Source of the DNA: an uncultured Paracoccaceae bacterium
Lineage (GTDB): Bacteria > Pseudomonadota > Alphaproteobacteria > Rhodobacterales > Rhodobacteraceae
Assembly: GCA_905182355.1 (NCBI GenBank)
Contig: CAJJBH010000022.1
Span: forward strand, 62,001-126,000
Direction: 5' to 3'
Length of the DNA stretch: 64,000 nt
Of the stretch, positions 25,836 to 37,611 are shown in pieces (the stretch's first letter is position 1; every line of letters begins with the position of its first letter). A model generated the notes under the pieces. It was not told the origin of the DNA, made no database searches, and saw nothing but the letters and a program-made list of their open reading frames with translations. The translations under genes were made by a program, and so were the position numbers.

Positions 25836-26585
25836 TTAAAAGTATACGTCCGCTGCCGGAATGGCGACGCGGCCTTGGGGTGTCTCTAAAACAAGTTGCC
25901 CTACTTCGTCCACCTCGCGAAATGTACCGACCCATTCATCACGGGCCGTTCTGGCAGTTATAACTTCGCCAAGTCGGGCTGCATGTGCCATCCATGCTGT
26001 GCGGATTGGGGCAAATCCATAGGTTTGGAACTGATCTTCGTAACGGGCAAATGCATTGGCCAGCAGATCAAGAAATACTTCTGGCAAGACCGTTATTCCC
26101 AATGTGCCACACAAAGATACAGGCCTTACCGCGCCTGACTCGACCTGCTCAGCACTTGGCGCAGCAACAAGGTTCACACCAATTCCAATTGCTAGATGGG
26201 TCATACCACCACTCAGCCCAGCACTTTCAAGTAAGATCCCTGCAACCTTGCCACCGCGTAGTAAAACGTCGTTGGGCCATTTCAACGCAAAAGCCGTTTC
26301 TTGGCCTGTCGCCGCAACAAACGCATCACGCAACGCAAGTGCGGCCACAAAAGAACGAAGGCCAGCGTCGGCCGGTGCCCCAGAAACGGGCAAAACCAAA
26401 GTTGCGGCGAAATTACCAGCAGGCATAACCCATGCACGCCCACGACGACCACGTGCTGCGGTTTGGGTATGGGCCAAAATCCATTCAGGTCCAGACAAGT
26501 CAGGCGCGATACGCGCTGCCTCACTTAAAGTGGAATCAACCGTATCCAACACACGGCGACCGTACCCGTCCGGCCAGCCGCTCAT
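25836..26585 (-). CDS. birA: Biotin--[acetyl-CoA-carboxylase] ligase
   Basis: This enzyme attaches biotin to carboxylase carrier domains. It is the short form without a DNA-binding domain. The motifs are VDSTLSEA, the adenylate-binding GRRGRAWVMPAGN, and ALKWPNDVLLRGGKVAGILLE. I chose ATG 26585 (249 residues) because related proteins begin with a WPxGYGRR segment right after the start. A TTG at 26600, with a GGGGAAAG about 7 bases upstream, is an alternative. It follows nuoN by 39 bases. A likely substrate is the biotin-dependent carboxylase encoded at 47.6 kb. Confidence 0.93.
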   Translation of the reverse strand: MSGWPDGYGRRVLDTVDSTLSEAARIAPDLSGPEWILAHTQTAARGRRGRAWVMPAGNFAATLVLPVSGAPADAGLRSFVAALALRDAFVAATGQETAFALKWPNDVLLRGGKVAGILLESAGLSGGMTHLAIGIGVNLVAAPSAEQVESGAVRPVSLCGTLGITVLPEVFLDLLANAFARYEDQFQTYGFAPIRTAWMAHAARLGEVITARTARDEWVGTFREVDEVGQLVLETPQGRVAIPAADVYF

Positions 26586-26624
26586 GCGTTCACTTTGCAA
26601 AATAAACTTTCCCCGAAGGGTCGT

Positions 26625-28064
26625 TTAATTAACAAGCGTCGCTGCTGCTGCGGTTGCTGCCGCTTCAACACCAAACATATTAATAATTCCAAACACCATG
26701 ATTGCAGCTGAAGCCATCAAGAACCCCCATAGAATGGGTGATTTGTTCACGTCAAGGCCATCAGCCTGCTCTTCACCAAAGTACATGTAGAAAACGATCC
26801 GTAGGTAGTAGAACGCACCAATAACAGACGCGATTACACCTGCAATTGCCAACCATGCCAATCCGGCGTCATAGGCTGCACGCAATACATACAATTTGCC
26901 AAAGAAGCCCAACATTGGTGGAACACCAGCCAGCGAGAACAACAAGACCAACATCGCAAATGCGCGGCCAGGCTGTGCAATGGCGTACATATTTAGTGAT
27001 GCAATATCAGTGACGGGTTGGCCGTCTTTTTCCATCAATAGGATAAAGGCGAATGTCCCAATGTTCATGGTGATGTAGATCGCCATATAAACAAGCATTG
27101 CCTCAACGCCCAAAACGGTACCTGCCGCAAGGCCCATCAAAGCATACCCCATATGGGCAATAGACGAATACGCCATCAAGCGTTTGATATTTGTTTGACC
27201 AATCGCGGCAACTGCACCTAGGAACATCGACAGCAACGACAATAGGGCGACAATTTGCTGCCAATCAGCAACTGCGCCACCAAATGCATCATGCATTACA
27301 CGTGCGAACAGACACATGGCAGCCATCTTAGGAGCCGTGGCAAAGAAGGCCGTAACTGGTGTTGGCGCACCTTCATAAACGTCAGGCGTCCACATGTGGA
27401 ACGGTACAGCCGACACCTTAAAGGCAAGGCCTGAGATCAAGAAGATTAGACCAAACAATAAACCAAGCGACACTTCGCCGTGCACAGCTGTTTGGATAAT
27501 ACCTGAGAACACCGTTGTACCGGCATATCCGTAAACAAGCGACGCGCCATAAAGCAACAAGCCGGAGGACAACGCCCCCAATACAAAGTACTTCAGGCCA
27601 GCTTCAGTCGATTTAACGCTGTCACGGCGCAAGGATGCAACGACATACAAAGCCAATGATTGCAGTTCCAACCCCATGTAAAGCGACATTAGATCACCCG
27701 CACTGACCATCATCATCATGCCAACAGCACTTAGGGCGATCAAAATCGGGTACTCAAACCGCAGCAAACCACGTGTGCGCATGTAACCTTCGCCCATGAT
27801 CAAAACAGCGGCTGCAGACAGCAACACAACTACCTTTGAAAAACGGGCAAACCCATCATCTACGAACATGCCGTTAAAGGCTACGTTTGTGCCCTCGCCC
27901 GACAGCCCAATCCATGCGGCCAAAACAATCATTACTGCGCTGGTCATCCAGACCAAGGTCGAGGCAACCCCATCTTTACCAGTGTAGACCCCGCCAAGCA
28001 GAGCGAAGATCGCAAACAGCGACAACAGGATTTCTGGCAGAATGATGCTAAGATCAGCGGACAT
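26625..28064 (-). CDS. nuoN: NADH-quinone oxidoreductase subunit N
   Basis: NuoN is one of three antiporter-like proton-pumping subunits of complex I in the cytoplasmic membrane. The 479-residue protein has about 14 membrane helices. Recognisable family segments are [58 protein letters not shown] and [11 protein letters not shown]. These contain the conserved Glu, Lys and His of the proton channel. It is the last nuo gene, separated from nuoM by 15 bases. Confidence 0.97.
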   Translation of the reverse strand: MSADLSIILPEILLSLFAIFALLGGVYTGKDGVASTLVWMTSAVMIVLAAWIGLSGEGTNVAFNGMFVDDGFARFSKVVVLLSAAAVLIMGEGYMRTRGLLRFEYPILIALSAVGMMMMVSAGDLMSLYMGLELQSLALYVVASLRRDSVKSTEAGLKYFVLGALSSGLLLYGASLVYGYAGTTVFSGIIQTAVHGEVSLGLLFGLIFLISGLAFKVSAVPFHMWTPDVYEGAPTPVTAFFATAPKMAAMCLFARVMHDAFGGAVADWQQIVALLSLLSMFLGAVAAIGQTNIKRLMAYSSIAHMGYALMGLAAGTVLGVEAMLVYMAIYITMNIGTFAFILLMEKDGQPVTDIASLNMYAIAQPGRAFAMLVLLFSLAGVPPMLGFFGKLYVLRAAYDAGLAWLAIAGVIASVIGAFYYLRIVFYMYFGEEQADGLDVNKSPILWGFLMASAAIMVFGIINMFGVEAAATAAAATLVN

Positions 28065-28079
28065 AAGCCCTGTTCCTTC

Positions 28080-29621
28080 TTATTGAGAGGCTACTTGTGT
28101 CACGGCATCTGCCGCGGCCAAGGCCTTATCGTAATTTGTTACAAGTGCAGTCACTGACGGACCAATGATATCAAGAACCAAAGCGGGATAGACACCCAAC
28201 AGGATCGTCATCACAATCAACGGCGCAAAAATCGCACGCTCACGCGTTGTCATGTCTGAAATTGTCTTCAGGCTTTCTTTGATCAGGTCACCCATAACCA
28301 CGCGGCGGTATAACCACAGCGCATAAGCGGCCGAGAAGATCACACCAGTTGTCGCAACCGCGGCTACCCATGTGTTCACTTGGAATATAGCCACAAGCGT
28401 CAGGAACTCCCCCACAAAACCAGATGTACCCGGCAGACCGACATTGGCCATCGTGAACAACATGAAGATCAGCGCAAATGCTGGCATCCGGTTCACAAGA
28501 CCACCGTAAGCGTCGATGTCACGTGTGTGCATCCGGTCATAGATGACACCAACACACAGGAACAACGCGCCAGAGATAAAGCCGTGACTGATCATCTGGA
28601 AGATCGCGCCATCAATCCCCTGCTGGTTTGCAGTAAAGATGCCCATGGTTACAAAACCCATGTGGGCCACGGATGAATAGGCGATCAATTTTTTCATGTC
28701 TTCTTGGACCAAAGCCACAAGAGAAGTGTAAACAATCGCAATTGCTGACATCCACAACACCATTGGTGCCAAAACATCCGACCCTACAGGGAACATCGGC
28801 AAGGAGAAGCGTAAGAAGCCGTAGCCGCCCATTTTCAATAGAATCGCAGCCAGCACGACGGAACCCGCCGTTGGGGCCTGAACGTGTGCATCTGGCAACC
28901 ACGTGTGCACAGGCCACATCGGCATCTTGACCGCAAAGCTAGCAAAGAAGGCAAGGAACATTAGCGTTTGCATCCCGCCAACCACTTGGACGCCCAACAG
29001 TTCAAATGACCCGTATGAGAATTCATGAACCAAAAGCTTGGCAATATCCGTGGTGCCCGCGTCCGCATACATGCCAACCATCGCGACCAACATCAAAACC
29101 GATCCCAAAAGGGTATAAAGGAAGAACTTAAAACTTGCGTAGATACGGTTTGCCCCCCCCCAAATCCCAACAATCAGGAACATTGGGATTAAGCCCGCCT
29201 CAAAGAAGACGTAGAACAACACCAGATCAAGTGCCATAAACACGCCAAGCATCAGGGTTTCTAACATCAGGAATGCTATCATGTATTCTTTGACCCGCAC
29301 CTCGACGTTCCAAGACGCGGCAATCACCAGCGGCATCATAAATGTAGTCAGCATCACAAACAGGATGCTGATTCCATCAACGCCCATCTTATATTGCAGG
29401 CCCATCAACCAACTGGCTTGTTCAACCATTTGGAATTCAGTGTTGCTGCTGTCAAAGCCAGACAGGATGAACAATGAGGCCAAGAAGGTTGCGCTGGTTG
29501 CAAACATTGCAATCCATTTGGCGTTCTTACGCGCGGCTTCGTCGTCGCCCCGCAAAAACAGCGCCATGATCAAGGCTGCAACCGCAGGGATAAAGGTGAC
29601 TATGGAAAGAATGTTATCCAT
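28080..29621 (-). CDS. nuoM: NADH-quinone oxidoreductase subunit M
   Basis: NuoM is an antiporter-like proton-pumping subunit of complex I. The protein has about 14 membrane helices, with [20 protein letters not shown] (channel Glu), [18 protein letters not shown] and [14 protein letters not shown] as conserved landmarks. I chose ATG 29621, which overlaps the nuoL stop by one base (TAATG), giving 513 residues. The frame extends to 29651 inside nuoL. A spacing of 15 bases leads into nuoN. Confidence 0.97.
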   Translation of the reverse strand: MDNILSIVTFIPAVAALIMALFLRGDDEAARKNAKWIAMFATSATFLASLFILSGFDSSNTEFQMVEQASWLMGLQYKMGVDGISILFVMLTTFMMPLVIAASWNVEVRVKEYMIAFLMLETLMLGVFMALDLVLFYVFFEAGLIPMFLIVGIWGGANRIYASFKFFLYTLLGSVLMLVAMVGMYADAGTTDIAKLLVHEFSYGSFELLGVQVVGGMQTLMFLAFFASFAVKMPMWPVHTWLPDAHVQAPTAGSVVLAAILLKMGGYGFLRFSLPMFPVGSDVLAPMVLWMSAIAIVYTSLVALVQEDMKKLIAYSSVAHMGFVTMGIFTANQQGIDGAIFQMISHGFISGALFLCVGVIYDRMHTRDIDAYGGLVNRMPAFALIFMLFTMANVGLPGTSGFVGEFLTLVAIFQVNTWVAAVATTGVIFSAAYALWLYRRVVMGDLIKESLKTISDMTTRERAIFAPLIVMTILLGVYPALVLDIIGPSVTALVTNYDKALAAADAVTQVASQ

Positions 29622-31729
29622 TAGTGTGCTCCCCCACTCATCGTCATCCAAGTGACAAGGACCGCGATCCCGATCACCATGGCAAAGGCGTATGTGAATA
29701 TATAACCGGACTGCGCACGACCTGCGAGCTTAGTAAAAAATGGAATGATACCCATAGCAACACCATTTAGCGTGCCATCGATCACAGTCTCATCGCCGCG
29801 CTTCCAAAGGAAGCGACCCAAAGCTTTGGCAGGGTTCACAAACAAAAAGTCATACAGTTCATCAAAATACCATTTGTTTTTCAGGAACAAATACAGTGGT
29901 CGTTGGCTTTCGGCCAAACGTCCCGGCAAGGTCGGATTCCAGATATAGAACCACATCGCCATCAAGAAACCACCAAGCATCGCGACGAACGGTGAAACCT
30001 TGACCCAATTGGGAACCGCGTGGGCATCGTCCAAAATATGGTTGTCTGGCGCTATGTATAACGCACCCTCACCCGGTTTGCCCGCGAACGCATAGTGATG
30101 TTCCGCTTTGCCATCTTTAGCAGCATCGCCATGATCGTCAGTTGCACCCTCAACCTTGTCTGCGCCATGCGCGCCTACTTCTTCATAAGGGATGCCATAA
30201 AAGGTGGCGACCCGATCGACGTGACCAAAGAATGGTTTGAACCAAATCATACCCGCAAAGATCGCACCAAGAGCAAGAACCCCCAGTGGAATCAACATAA
30301 CCATCGGGCTTTCATGCGCGTGGTCATGGGTGTGCTTGTCACCACGTGCTTCGCCATAAAATGTCATGAACATCAGGCGCCAAGAATAAAATGACGTCAT
30401 TGCAGCTGCGATGACCAGCATCCAAAAACCATAAGATGAGCCACCAGCATAAGCACTTTCGATAATTGCGTCCTTAGACAGAAATCCTGCAAATCCAATT
30501 GGAATACCGAACATATCATAGCTGAACGGGATACCCACACCAGTGATCGCCAACGTACCGATCATCATTGCGCGGAAGGTCCACGGGATTTTCTTACGCA
30601 ATGCGCCGTAGTTGTTCATGTCCTGCTCGTGGTGCATCGCATGGATTACAGAACCCGCGCCCAAGAACAACATTGCCTTAAAGAAGGCGTGTGTAAACAG
30701 GTGGAACATCGCGGCGGAATACATGCCAACACCCACGGCAACAAACATATAGCCTAGCTGCGAACAGGTTGAATATGCGATGACACGCTTGATGTCGGTT
30801 TGAACCAAACCAACGGTGGCTGCAAAGAACGCTGTGGTTGCGCCCAATACGGTAATGAACATGGTTGCTTGTGGTGCAAACTCCAACAGCGGGGACATCC
30901 GGCACATCAAGAAGACACCAGCAGTTACCATCGTTGCCGCGTGGATCAAGGCCGACACTGGTGTCGGGCCTTCCATCGCGTCAGGCAGCCAAGTGTGTAG
31001 GATCAACTGCGCTGATTTACCCATGGCGCCTATAAACAACAACACTGCCAGTAGGTTTGCCGCGTTCCAATCCGCCCAAAGGAAGGTGATCGACATCTCG
31101 GCCACGGCAGGCATTGCTGCAAAGATATCATCAAAACGGACCGAGTCCGTCAACATATAAAGACCAAAGATGCCCAATGCGAAACCAAAGTCGCCGATGC
31201 GATTCACAACAAACGCTTTGATCGCAGCGGCATTCGCGGACGGTTTGCGGTAATAGAAGCCAATCAAAAGATAGGATGCAACACCCACACCTTCCCAGCC
31301 AAAGAACATCTGGATCAGGTTGTCTGACGTCACCAACATCAACATCGCGAAGGTAAAGAAAGACAGATATGCAAAGAAACGAGGCTTATAGATCTCGCCG
31401 TCTTTCCATTGCGGATCATTGGCCATGTAGCCAAAGGAATACAAGTGTACGAGGCTGGAAACCGTGGTGATCACGATCAACATGATCGATGTCAAACGGT
31501 CTAAACGAATGGACCAATCAGAACTAAGTGATCCACTTTCGATCCAACGCAAAATTTGGATCTGTTCAGTCACACCGTCAAATGTCAGGAAGACGACCCA
31601 AGACAAGAGTGCGGCCAAGAACAAAAAGCCGGTCGAAACCCACATTGCTGCGGTTTCACCAATGAAGCGCCAGCCAAAGCCACACAGCAAGGATCCGATT
31701 AACGGGGCAAAGAGTATTGTTAGTTCCAT
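29621..31729 (-). CDS. nuoL: NADH-quinone oxidoreductase subunit L
   Basis: NuoL is the most distal proton-pumping subunit of complex I and carries the long lateral helix at its C-terminus. The 702-residue protein shows [54 protein letters not shown] and the C-terminal [15 protein letters not shown] His/Asp-rich hydrophilic insertion lies near residues 490-545 ([12 protein letters not shown] and [16 protein letters not shown]). It follows nuoK by 4 bases and overlaps nuoM by one base. Confidence 0.97.
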   Translation of the reverse strand: MELTILFAPLIGSLLCGFGWRFIGETAAMWVSTGFLFLAALLSWVVFLTFDGVTEQIQILRWIESGSLSSDWSIRLDRLTSIMLIVITTVSSLVHLYSFGYMANDPQWKDGEIYKPRFFAYLSFFTFAMLMLVTSDNLIQMFFGWEGVGVASYLLIGFYYRKPSANAAAIKAFVVNRIGDFGFALGIFGLYMLTDSVRFDDIFAAMPAVAEMSITFLWADWNAANLLAVLLFIGAMGKSAQLILHTWLPDAMEGPTPVSALIHAATMVTAGVFLMCRMSPLLEFAPQATMFITVLGATTAFFAATVGLVQTDIKRVIAYSTCSQLGYMFVAVGVGMYSAAMFHLFTHAFFKAMLFLGAGSVIHAMHHEQDMNNYGALRKKIPWTFRAMMIGTLAITGVGIPFSYDMFGIPIGFAGFLSKDAIIESAYAGGSSYGFWMLVIAAAMTSFYSWRLMFMTFYGEARGDKHTHDHAHESPMVMLIPLGVLALGAIFAGMIWFKPFFGHVDRVATFYGIPYEEVGAHGADKVEGATDDHGDAAKDGKAEHHYAFAGKPGEGALYIAPDNHILDDAHAVPNWVKVSPFVAMLGGFLMAMWFYIWNPTLPGRLAESQRPLYLFLKNKWYFDELYDFLFVNPAKALGRFLWKRGDETVIDGTLNGVAMGIIPFFTKLAGRAQSGYIFTYAFAMVIGIAVLVTWMTMSGGAH

Positions 31730-31733
31730 GCTC

Positions 31734-32039
31734 TTAACCCTGCATCACATTGACATCTTCAACCGCGATAGTGCCACGGTTGCGGAAGAAACAAACAAGG
31801 ATCGCAAGACCAATTGCGGCCTCAGCAGCGGCAACCGTCAAGACGAATAAGGTAAACACTTGCCCGACAAGATCGCCAAGGAACGAGGAAAACGCGACCA
31901 AATTAATGTTCACAGCCAAAAGCATCAATTCGATACTCATAAGCATAATGATGATGTTCTTGCGATTAAGAAACAGGCCAAAGATGCCAATGACAAACAG
32001 CGTTCCCGCCACTGTCAGATAATGTTCTAGTCCGATCAT
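31734..32039 (-). CDS. nuoK: NADH-quinone oxidoreductase subunit K
   Basis: NuoK is a small three-helix membrane subunit of complex I at the junction to the pumping arm. The 101-residue protein starts [19 protein letters not shown] and has the conserved [15 protein letters not shown] with a membrane Glu, then the second channel Glu in [15 protein letters not shown] 95-base gap separates it from nuoJ, longer than other junctions here. It contains a small dyad, gtgaca-N6-tgtcac (32081-32098), and no convincing gene. Confidence 0.97.
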   Translation of the reverse strand: MIGLEHYLTVAGTLFVIGIFGLFLNRKNIIIMLMSIELMLLAVNINLVAFSSFLGDLVGQVFTLFVLTVAAAEAAIGLAILVCFFRNRGTIAVEDVNVMQG

Positions 32040-32134
32040 TTTAGTACCTCGGTCATCTTAGTCTCAACTTTTCATTCCGCGTGACATTGATCTGTCACAA
32101 GTCGTCTTGCATTTGGTCAATCAGCGTAACGGCG

Positions 32135-32737
32135 TTATAGCCCCTGCCCCGATTTCACATCTTTCAATTCCATCGCTTTGGCAGGATCCCGCATCATCTG
32201 GGCAATCACATCTTGACGTTTGACGTCACCACGATGGCGCAGTGTCAGAACGATTGCACCAATCATCGCAACCAACAGGATCAAGCCTGACAGCTGGAAC
32301 AACAAGAAGTATTGATCGTAAAGGATCATGCCCAACGCCTCGGTGTTATGACGATCGACTGGAACAACTTGCGTGCGCAGGCTTTGCGCCGCCGTGTTGC
32401 TTTCCCATGCACCAAAGGCCATCACAAACTGCATCAAGATAACAAGACCGATCAACAACGCGAGTGGCATATATTTCGCCATCTCAGCCTTCAGCTCGGC
32501 AAAATCGACGTCCAGCATCATAACTACAAACAAGAACAACACTGCAACTGCGCCGACATAAACAATAATCAGCAGCATCGCGACAAATTCAGCGCCCAAC
32601 AGCACGAACAGGCCAGCGGCGCTTAGAAAGGACAGGATCAACCAAAGCACTGAATGCACAGGATTGCGGCTGACCACGGTAAAGAACCCGCCTGCAATTA
32701 CGCTGAGTGCAAATAGGTAAAACGCAAATACCGTCAT
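32135..32737 (-). CDS. nuoJ: NADH-quinone oxidoreductase subunit J
   Basis: NuoJ is a five-helix membrane subunit of complex I near the quinone chamber. The 200-residue protein has [40 protein letters not shown] (with the pi-bulge helix region) and [19 protein letters not shown] polar C-terminal tail of about 35 residues follows the last helix. It overlaps the preceding CMD-family gene by four bases (ATGA). Confidence 0.97.
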   Translation of the reverse strand: MTVFAFYLFALSVIAGGFFTVVSRNPVHSVLWLILSFLSAAGLFVLLGAEFVAMLLIIVYVGAVAVLFLFVVMMLDVDFAELKAEMAKYMPLALLIGLVILMQFVMAFGAWESNTAAQSLRTQVVPVDRHNTEALGMILYDQYFLLFQLSGLILLVAMIGAIVLTLRHRGDVKRQDVIAQMMRDPAKAMELKDVKSGQGL

Positions 32738-33138
32738 GTTTCATCGTCCTTTCTGTCGGCCATAACCTTTTGCGCCAATTCAGATGCGCGGGTCACAGCG
32801 GGAAGTCCGGCAAACACCGACATCATCCCTATCGTCTCGCTAATATGTTGTTCTGTCGCACCCGCTTCAGCAGCGTGGCGAACAGTTTGGCGGATCGCCA
32901 TTTCGTTTTGCGCGCCTTGCATCGTCAAGCCTGCAAGGGTCAGCAACAATTTGGTGCGCGCATCCAGGCCACCCTCGTTCAGCGTCGAGCCAAACATGGT
33001 TTCCATCATGTCTTTGGGCATCGTACCCATCATCTTTTCAAACCCTTCGGGCGAAAACGATTCCATAGCCGGAAACGACTTTGCCATCTCCTGCATCTTG
33101 GCCATCATATCGGCAAAAGGGTTCTTTTGATCACTCAT
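32734..33138 (-). CDS. Carboxymuconolactone decarboxylase-family protein inside the nuo operon
   Basis: The 134-residue protein has a Met-rich N-terminal 50 residues ([16 protein letters not shown]; about a dozen Met), then a helical AhpD/CMD-like domain ([38 protein letters not shown]). The Cys pair that gives peroxidase activity in AhpD is absent; the protein contains no Cys. It overlaps both nuoI and nuoJ by four bases, so it is translated with complex I subunits. Function unknown; assembly or a structural role are possibilities suggested by position only. Confidence 0.82.
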   Translation of the reverse strand: MSDQKNPFADMMAKMQEMAKSFPAMESFSPEGFEKMMGTMPKDMMETMFGSTLNEGGLDARTKLLLTLAGLTMQGAQNEMAIRQTVRHAAEAGATEQHISETIGMMSVFAGLPAVTRASELAQKVMADRKDDET

Positions 33139-33629
33139 CGGTACGGTGCATCCATCTCTAAGTTACGTGCGATTTCACCTTCCCAACGGTCCCCGTTCGC
33201 AAGCAACTTGTCTTTGTCGTAAAACAGCTCTTCACGGGTCTCGGTTGCGTATTCGAAATTCGGGCCTTCAACGATGGCATCCACAGGACAGGCTTCTTGG
33301 CAGAAACCGCAGTAGATGCATTTGGTCATATCGATGTCATATCGCGTGGTGCGGCGGCTGCCGTCTTCACGTGGTTCCGCATCAATTGTAATAGCTTGGG
33401 CAGGACAGACAGCTTCGCACAACTTACATGCGATGCAGCGTTCTTCGCCATTTGGGTAGCGACGCAGCGCGTGCTCACCACGAAAACGTGGTGACAATGG
33501 CCCTTTTTCATGCGGGTAGTTCAACGTTGCCTTGGGGCGCAAGAAATACTTCATCCCCAGCTTGAACCCCACCCAAAAATCTTGAAGCAGGAAGTACTTG
33601 GCAGCGCGAGTGTAATCGATCTGTGTCAT
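33135..33629 (-). CDS. nuoI: NADH-quinone oxidoreductase subunit I
   Basis: NuoI carries two 4Fe-4S clusters (N6a, N6b) that pass electrons towards NuoB. The two motifs [16 protein letters not shown] and [16 protein letters not shown] are complete. I chose ATG 33629, which begins [13 protein letters not shown] as in related proteins and has a strong GGAGG site; the frame extends to 33650 inside nuoH. The product has 164 residues. It lies 2 bases after nuoH and overlaps the CMD-family gene by four bases. Confidence 0.97.
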   Translation of the reverse strand: MTQIDYTRAAKYFLLQDFWVGFKLGMKYFLRPKATLNYPHEKGPLSPRFRGEHALRRYPNGEERCIACKLCEAVCPAQAITIDAEPREDGSRRTTRYDIDMTKCIYCGFCQEACPVDAIVEGPNFEYATETREELFYDKDKLLANGDRWEGEIARNLEMDAPYR

Positions 33630-33631
33630 GA

Positions 33632-34672
33632 TTAACCTCCTACGGCCCAACGGGCATAGACGCCCCAGAACCAGTCAAATTTTGCAGCAAAGGCTACGAA
33701 AACAACCCAGATTAGCGAGAATGGTAGGAACACTTTCCAACCCAGACGCATTAATTGATCGTAGCGGTAGCGCGGCGTGATCGCTTTCACCATCGCAAAG
33801 AAGAAGAACACGAGGCCCATCTTGGCAATCATCCAGAAGATACCATCTGGGAGACCTGGGATTGGGGACAACCAGCCACCAAAGAACATCAATGCAATCA
33901 AAGCACACATCAGAACCACAGCCGTCAATTCGCCAATCATGAACAACAGGAAGGGGGTAGATGAATATTCGACCTGATATCCAGCAACCAGTTCAGATTC
34001 CGCTTCGGGCAAATCAAACGGTGGGCGGTTGGTCTCAGCCAATGCGCTGATAAAGAACAAAATCAGCATCGGGAAATGCGGCAACCAGTACCAGTTTAGC
34101 AATCCGTAGCTGCCCCGCTGTGCATCGACAATCGCGCTAAAGTTCATCGATCCAGTCGAGAGGATGATACCGATAATGATTAGGCCAATCGAAACCTCAT
34201 AAGAAATCATCTGTGCCGCAGATCGAAGTGATCCGAGGAACGGGTATTTCGAGTTAGACGCCCAGCCCCCCATGATCACGCCATATACTTCCAAAGAAGA
34301 CACTGCGAAAACATATAGGATTGCAACATTTACGTTAGAAATAACCCAACCATCGTTGAACGGAATAACCGCCCAAGCGATCAATGACATAACAAGCGTC
34401 ACCATCGGGGCCATGAAAAACACGGCCTTGTCGGCCCCTGCAGGCACAACGATTTCCTTGACGATGTATTTGCCAAAATCGGCAAAACTTTGCAGCAGAC
34501 CAAAGACACCAACAACGTTGGGTCCACGGCGCATTTGAACAGCAGCCCAAATCTTACGATCCGCATACATTAAAAACGCCAATGCAACGAGCAATGGCAC
34601 GACAACCAGTAAAATTTGCCCGATAATCACCAGCAACATTCCAAGGTTCGTATTAAAAAAGAAATCAGCCAT
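33632..34672 (-). CDS. nuoH: NADH-quinone oxidoreductase subunit H
   Basis: NuoH is the eight-helix membrane subunit that forms the quinone-binding chamber of complex I. The 346-residue protein has the conserved [19 protein letters not shown] near the start, [20 protein letters not shown], and the acidic [19 protein letters not shown] loop. These are classical H-subunit signatures. A 127-residue lipoprotein gene lies between it and nuoG. Confidence 0.98.
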   Translation of the reverse strand: MADFFFNTNLGMLLVIIGQILLVVVPLLVALAFLMYADRKIWAAVQMRRGPNVVGVFGLLQSFADFGKYIVKEIVVPAGADKAVFFMAPMVTLVMSLIAWAVIPFNDGWVISNVNVAILYVFAVSSLEVYGVIMGGWASNSKYPFLGSLRSAAQMISYEVSIGLIIIGIILSTGSMNFSAIVDAQRGSYGLLNWYWLPHFPMLILFFISALAETNRPPFDLPEAESELVAGYQVEYSSTPFLLFMIGELTAVVLMCALIALMFFGGWLSPIPGLPDGIFWMIAKMGLVFFFFAMVKAITPRYRYDQLMRLGWKVFLPFSLIWVVFVAFAAKFDWFWGVYARWAVGG

Positions 34673-34678
34673 AGGTCC

Positions 34679-35062
34679 TCACACCGTCGGTATACCCTTC
34701 TCCACGCAAGCGGCAGTCACGACTTCGGCGTCGATCGTGCGCAACCCGCGCGGCAAAGCAGGCGAGATGGTGTAAACAGCATCTGCCGACCACACGCCAC
34801 CCTCTTCGTTCACATTTGTACGTACATGACGTGCAAAACCCCAACCACGGATTAACGTATACTGCGCTGCAGCACATTCAGCGTAGCGCGATACGTCTTT
34901 TGTCGTGATTGCATTGGTCATTTGCACTTTGAATTGCACCAAGTCTTGATCCAGTAGTGCTGTCTCGACCCCCAAATATTCAGAGATGAATTGCTCTGCT
35001 GTAGGCACCGCGGGTTCACACGCGGCCAACGGCATCAAGGATATGAGCACCCAAGCTTTCAT
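34679..35062 (-). CDS. Predicted lipoprotein between nuoG and nuoH
   Basis: This 127-residue protein begins with a short signal peptide and lipobox LAAC, placing the lipidated Cys at residue 15. The mature part is mixed alpha/beta with three further Cys ([16 protein letters not shown]) and ends GIPTV. I recognise no domain. It overlaps the nuoG stop by four bases (ATGA) and precedes nuoH by 6 bases, so it belongs to the nuo transcript. It should be anchored in the envelope facing the periplasm. Unidentified reading frames are known in the nuo operons of Rhodobacter relatives. Confidence 0.75.
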   Translation of the reverse strand: MKAWVLISLMPLAACEPAVPTAEQFISEYLGVETALLDQDLVQFKVQMTNAITTKDVSRYAECAAAQYTLIRGWGFARHVRTNVNEEGGVWSADAVYTISPALPRGLRTIDAEVVTAACVEKGIPTV

Positions 35063-37074
35063 TCTGCTGCCATTGCTCCGTCGCGGCGTGATTTAACACC
35101 CGCGCTAAGCTCTGCCATCACCTCACTTGCGCGCGCAATTGGGTTGGTCAGGTAGAAATCAGTCACGGCGTTGCGAAAATCCGCTTTGCCCAATTTGCCA
35201 GCCTTTTCAGGGTTCCAATCGTTTTCACGAACAACGTTGATGTCACCCAAGTGCGGAACCACCTTCACAAGTGCGCTGCGCAATTGCACAATGCTGTCAA
35301 ATGGAAGCGTTGCATCCAATTCGGCACTCAAAGCACGTAAGATCGCCCAGTTTTCTTTGGCCTCGCCTGGGGCAAAGCCCGCACGTTGGGCCAGTTGTGG
35401 ACGCCCTTCAGTGTTGACGAACATACCCGCTTCTTCGGTATAAGCAGCACCCGGCAGAATGATGTCTGCGCGATGTGCTCCACGATCACCGTGGCTGCCC
35501 TGATATATAACAAATGGACCTGCATCGATATCGACCTCGTCAGACCCAAGGTTATAGATCACCTCAGCCTGTGAGATACCATCCATACCGTCCGCGTTCG
35601 TAGCACCAATGTCCATCGCACCGACACGGCTTGCTGCTGTGTGCAAGACCATGAATTTAGATTGCACAGAAGCAGCCATGTTCATCACGGTTCCCAGAAC
35701 CGCCGCACCGTCGGCTTCGTTCAATGCGCCCTGTCCGATAATCACAACACCTGGTTGGTCATGTTTGTCCGAAAGACCCATCGCGGCCAATTCAGCCAAA
35801 GCCGCGCGACCCGTGCCCAAGTGGATGGTGTCATATGTCAGATCAACGTTTTCGCCGATCACGGCAACATTCGCGCCGCGTGTCCATGCCTTACGGATAC
35901 GCGCGTTCAGAACAGGTGATTCCAAAACAGGGTTGGTCCCGATCAAAATGATCCGTTCAGCTGTATCGATATCTTCGATTGTTGCATTGCCAACGTAACC
36001 CGAACGATTTCCTGCAGGCAGCTTCGCACCATCGGTGCGACATTCGACAACGCCGCCCTGCCCCTCGATCAAAGTCTTCAAAGCATAAGCCGCTTCAACA
36101 GATGCTAGATCGCCAACCAGACCGGCCAGTTTCTTACCCTTCATCGCAGTTGCAGCAGCACTTAACGCTTCTGGCCAGCTGGCTTTGCGCAAAGACCCGT
36201 TTTCACGAATATAAGGTGTGTCCAAACGCTGACGACGCAATCCGTCCCAAACGAAACGGGTTTTGTCTGAAATCCATTCTTCATTCACGCCGTCGTGATT
36301 CAACGGCAAGAACCGCATAACCTCACGGCCTTTGGTGTCCACACGGATATTGGAACCAAGGGCGTCCATCACATCAATCGATTCCGTCTTGGTCAGTTCC
36401 CAAGGACGGGCTGTAAAAGCGTAAGGTTTAGACACCAGTGCACCAACAGGGCACAAATCAATGATGTTGCCTTGCAGGTTAGAATCCAATGTTTCGCCCA
36501 AATACGACGTAATCTCTGCATCTTCGCCGCGGCCCGTTTGGCCCATCTGCGTGATACCTGCAACTTCCGACGTGAACCGCACACAGCGCGTGCAGGAAAT
36601 GCAGCGTGTCATGTGGGTTTCAACCAATGGACCAAGGTCCAGATCATCGGTCGCACGTTTGGCTTCGCGGAACCGCGAGAAATCAACACCGTAAGCCATC
36701 GCTTGGTCTTGAAGATCGCATTCACCGCCCTGATCGCAAATTGGGCAATCAAGTGGGTGATTGATCAAAAGAAATTCCATCACACCTTCACGGGCCTTTT
36801 TGACCATCGGTGAATTGGTTTTCACGACAGGCGGTTGGCCTTCGGGACCCGGACGCAAATCTTTAACCTGCATCGCGCAAGACGCGGTAGGCTTCGGCGG
36901 ACCGCCAACAACCTCGACCAGACACATGCGGCAGTTACCCGCAATAGTCAGGCGCTCGTGATAGCAGAAACGGGGCACTTCGACGCCTGCTTCTTCACAG
37001 GCTTGGATCAGGGTTAATCCCCCATCCACTTCGATGTCTTTTCCGTCGATGTTGATCTTGCGAAGGTCGCTCAT
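35059..37074 (-). CDS. nuoG: NADH-quinone oxidoreductase subunit G
   Basis: NuoG is the large iron-sulfur subunit of the peripheral arm of complex I. The 671-residue protein has the N-terminal 2Fe-2S domain ([20 protein letters not shown]), the His-Cys3 cluster N5 motif [17 protein letters not shown], and the N4-type [10 protein letters not shown], then a molybdopterin-oxidoreductase-like domain without a cofactor. The length matches the shorter alphaproteobacterial and mitochondrial form rather than the 900-residue E. coli one. A DUF5333 gene lies 3 bases upstream and a lipoprotein gene overlaps its end. Confidence 0.98.
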   Translation of the reverse strand: MSDLRKINIDGKDIEVDGGLTLIQACEEAGVEVPRFCYHERLTIAGNCRMCLVEVVGGPPKPTASCAMQVKDLRPGPEGQPPVVKTNSPMVKKAREGVMEFLLINHPLDCPICDQGGECDLQDQAMAYGVDFSRFREAKRATDDLDLGPLVETHMTRCISCTRCVRFTSEVAGITQMGQTGRGEDAEITSYLGETLDSNLQGNIIDLCPVGALVSKPYAFTARPWELTKTESIDVMDALGSNIRVDTKGREVMRFLPLNHDGVNEEWISDKTRFVWDGLRRQRLDTPYIRENGSLRKASWPEALSAAATAMKGKKLAGLVGDLASVEAAYALKTLIEGQGGVVECRTDGAKLPAGNRSGYVGNATIEDIDTAERIILIGTNPVLESPVLNARIRKAWTRGANVAVIGENVDLTYDTIHLGTGRAALAELAAMGLSDKHDQPGVVIIGQGALNEADGAAVLGTVMNMAASVQSKFMVLHTAASRVGAMDIGATNADGMDGISQAEVIYNLGSDEVDIDAGPFVIYQGSHGDRGAHRADIILPGAAYTEEAGMFVNTEGRPQLAQRAGFAPGEAKENWAILRALSAELDATLPFDSIVQLRSALVKVVPHLGDINVVRENDWNPEKAGKLGKADFRNAVTDFYLTNPIARASEVMAELSAGVKSRRDGAMAAE

Positions 37075-37077
37075 GAA

Positions 37078-37479
37078 TCAATTCACCTTGAGTAACGCGC
37101 CAATCTGGCTCGATTTTTTAATTTCTGCACGCCCAAGCGCACAGTAGCTTTGTGGGTTTCCTACCTTCACGCCATTGGCTTTCAAGTAGGTTTTGGTTTT
37201 TGCCTTCAAACGGGCCTTTTCCGCAGACGACTTGCGATAGGCGTCGATCTCGGCATCGGAGTATCCCATGTCAAAGGCCTTATCGCGCAACCCGTTCACC
37301 AAGCGCAACGCCTTGATGTAACGTGGAGATATATTTGGGCATTGTTTTCTGATTTCATTGGCCAAACCAACGGCAAAAATCGCTCCATCGATAGAGGGGA
37401 CATCGCGCAATGCAGGTTTTGCCGCGACCGTTGTCCCAACCATTGTCAAAACAGCAACGGGAATCATCACTTTAAACAT
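37078..37479 (-). CDS. DUF5333 family exported protein
   Basis: The 133-residue protein has an N-terminal signal peptide (VMIPVAVLTMVGTTVAA) with likely cleavage after AxA. The mature domain is Lys-rich with two Cys (KQCPNISPRYI and SYCALGRAE) that could form a disulfide in the periplasm. It resembles the DUF5333 family found beside nuoG in Rhodobacteraceae. Function unknown. It is 3 bases upstream of nuoG. The 132 bases before it contain a 7-bp dyad, ttgttat-gca-ataacaa (37552-37568), and no gene I can support. Confidence 0.78.
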   Translation of the reverse strand: MFKVMIPVAVLTMVGTTVAAKPALRDVPSIDGAIFAVGLANEIRKQCPNISPRYIKALRLVNGLRDKAFDMGYSDAEIDAYRKSSAEKARLKAKTKTYLKANGVKVGNPQSYCALGRAEIKKSSQIGALLKVN

Positions 37480-37611
37480 TCTTGGATCCTTTCACAGAAC
37501 GGCTGGATGCAACATGCACCTCAGCTGTTTGGGAAATGGGGCCCACCTTGGTTGTTATGCAATAACAAGCCGCTGGAATGGCGATCCATACGTAATATGT
37601 TGCCCACAAAG

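Noticed and set aside
32081-32098. gtgaca-N6-tgtcac dyad before nuoK as a CRP/FNR-type site
   Set aside because: The spacing of the TGTGA-type half-sites does not fit the known consensus, and the position inside the operon makes a primary promoter unlikely.
32040-32134. Possible micro-ORFs in the nuoJ-nuoK gap
   Set aside because: Only frames of five to seven codons are present, none filling the gap, in contrast to the nuoC-nuoD and nuoD-nuoE junctions.
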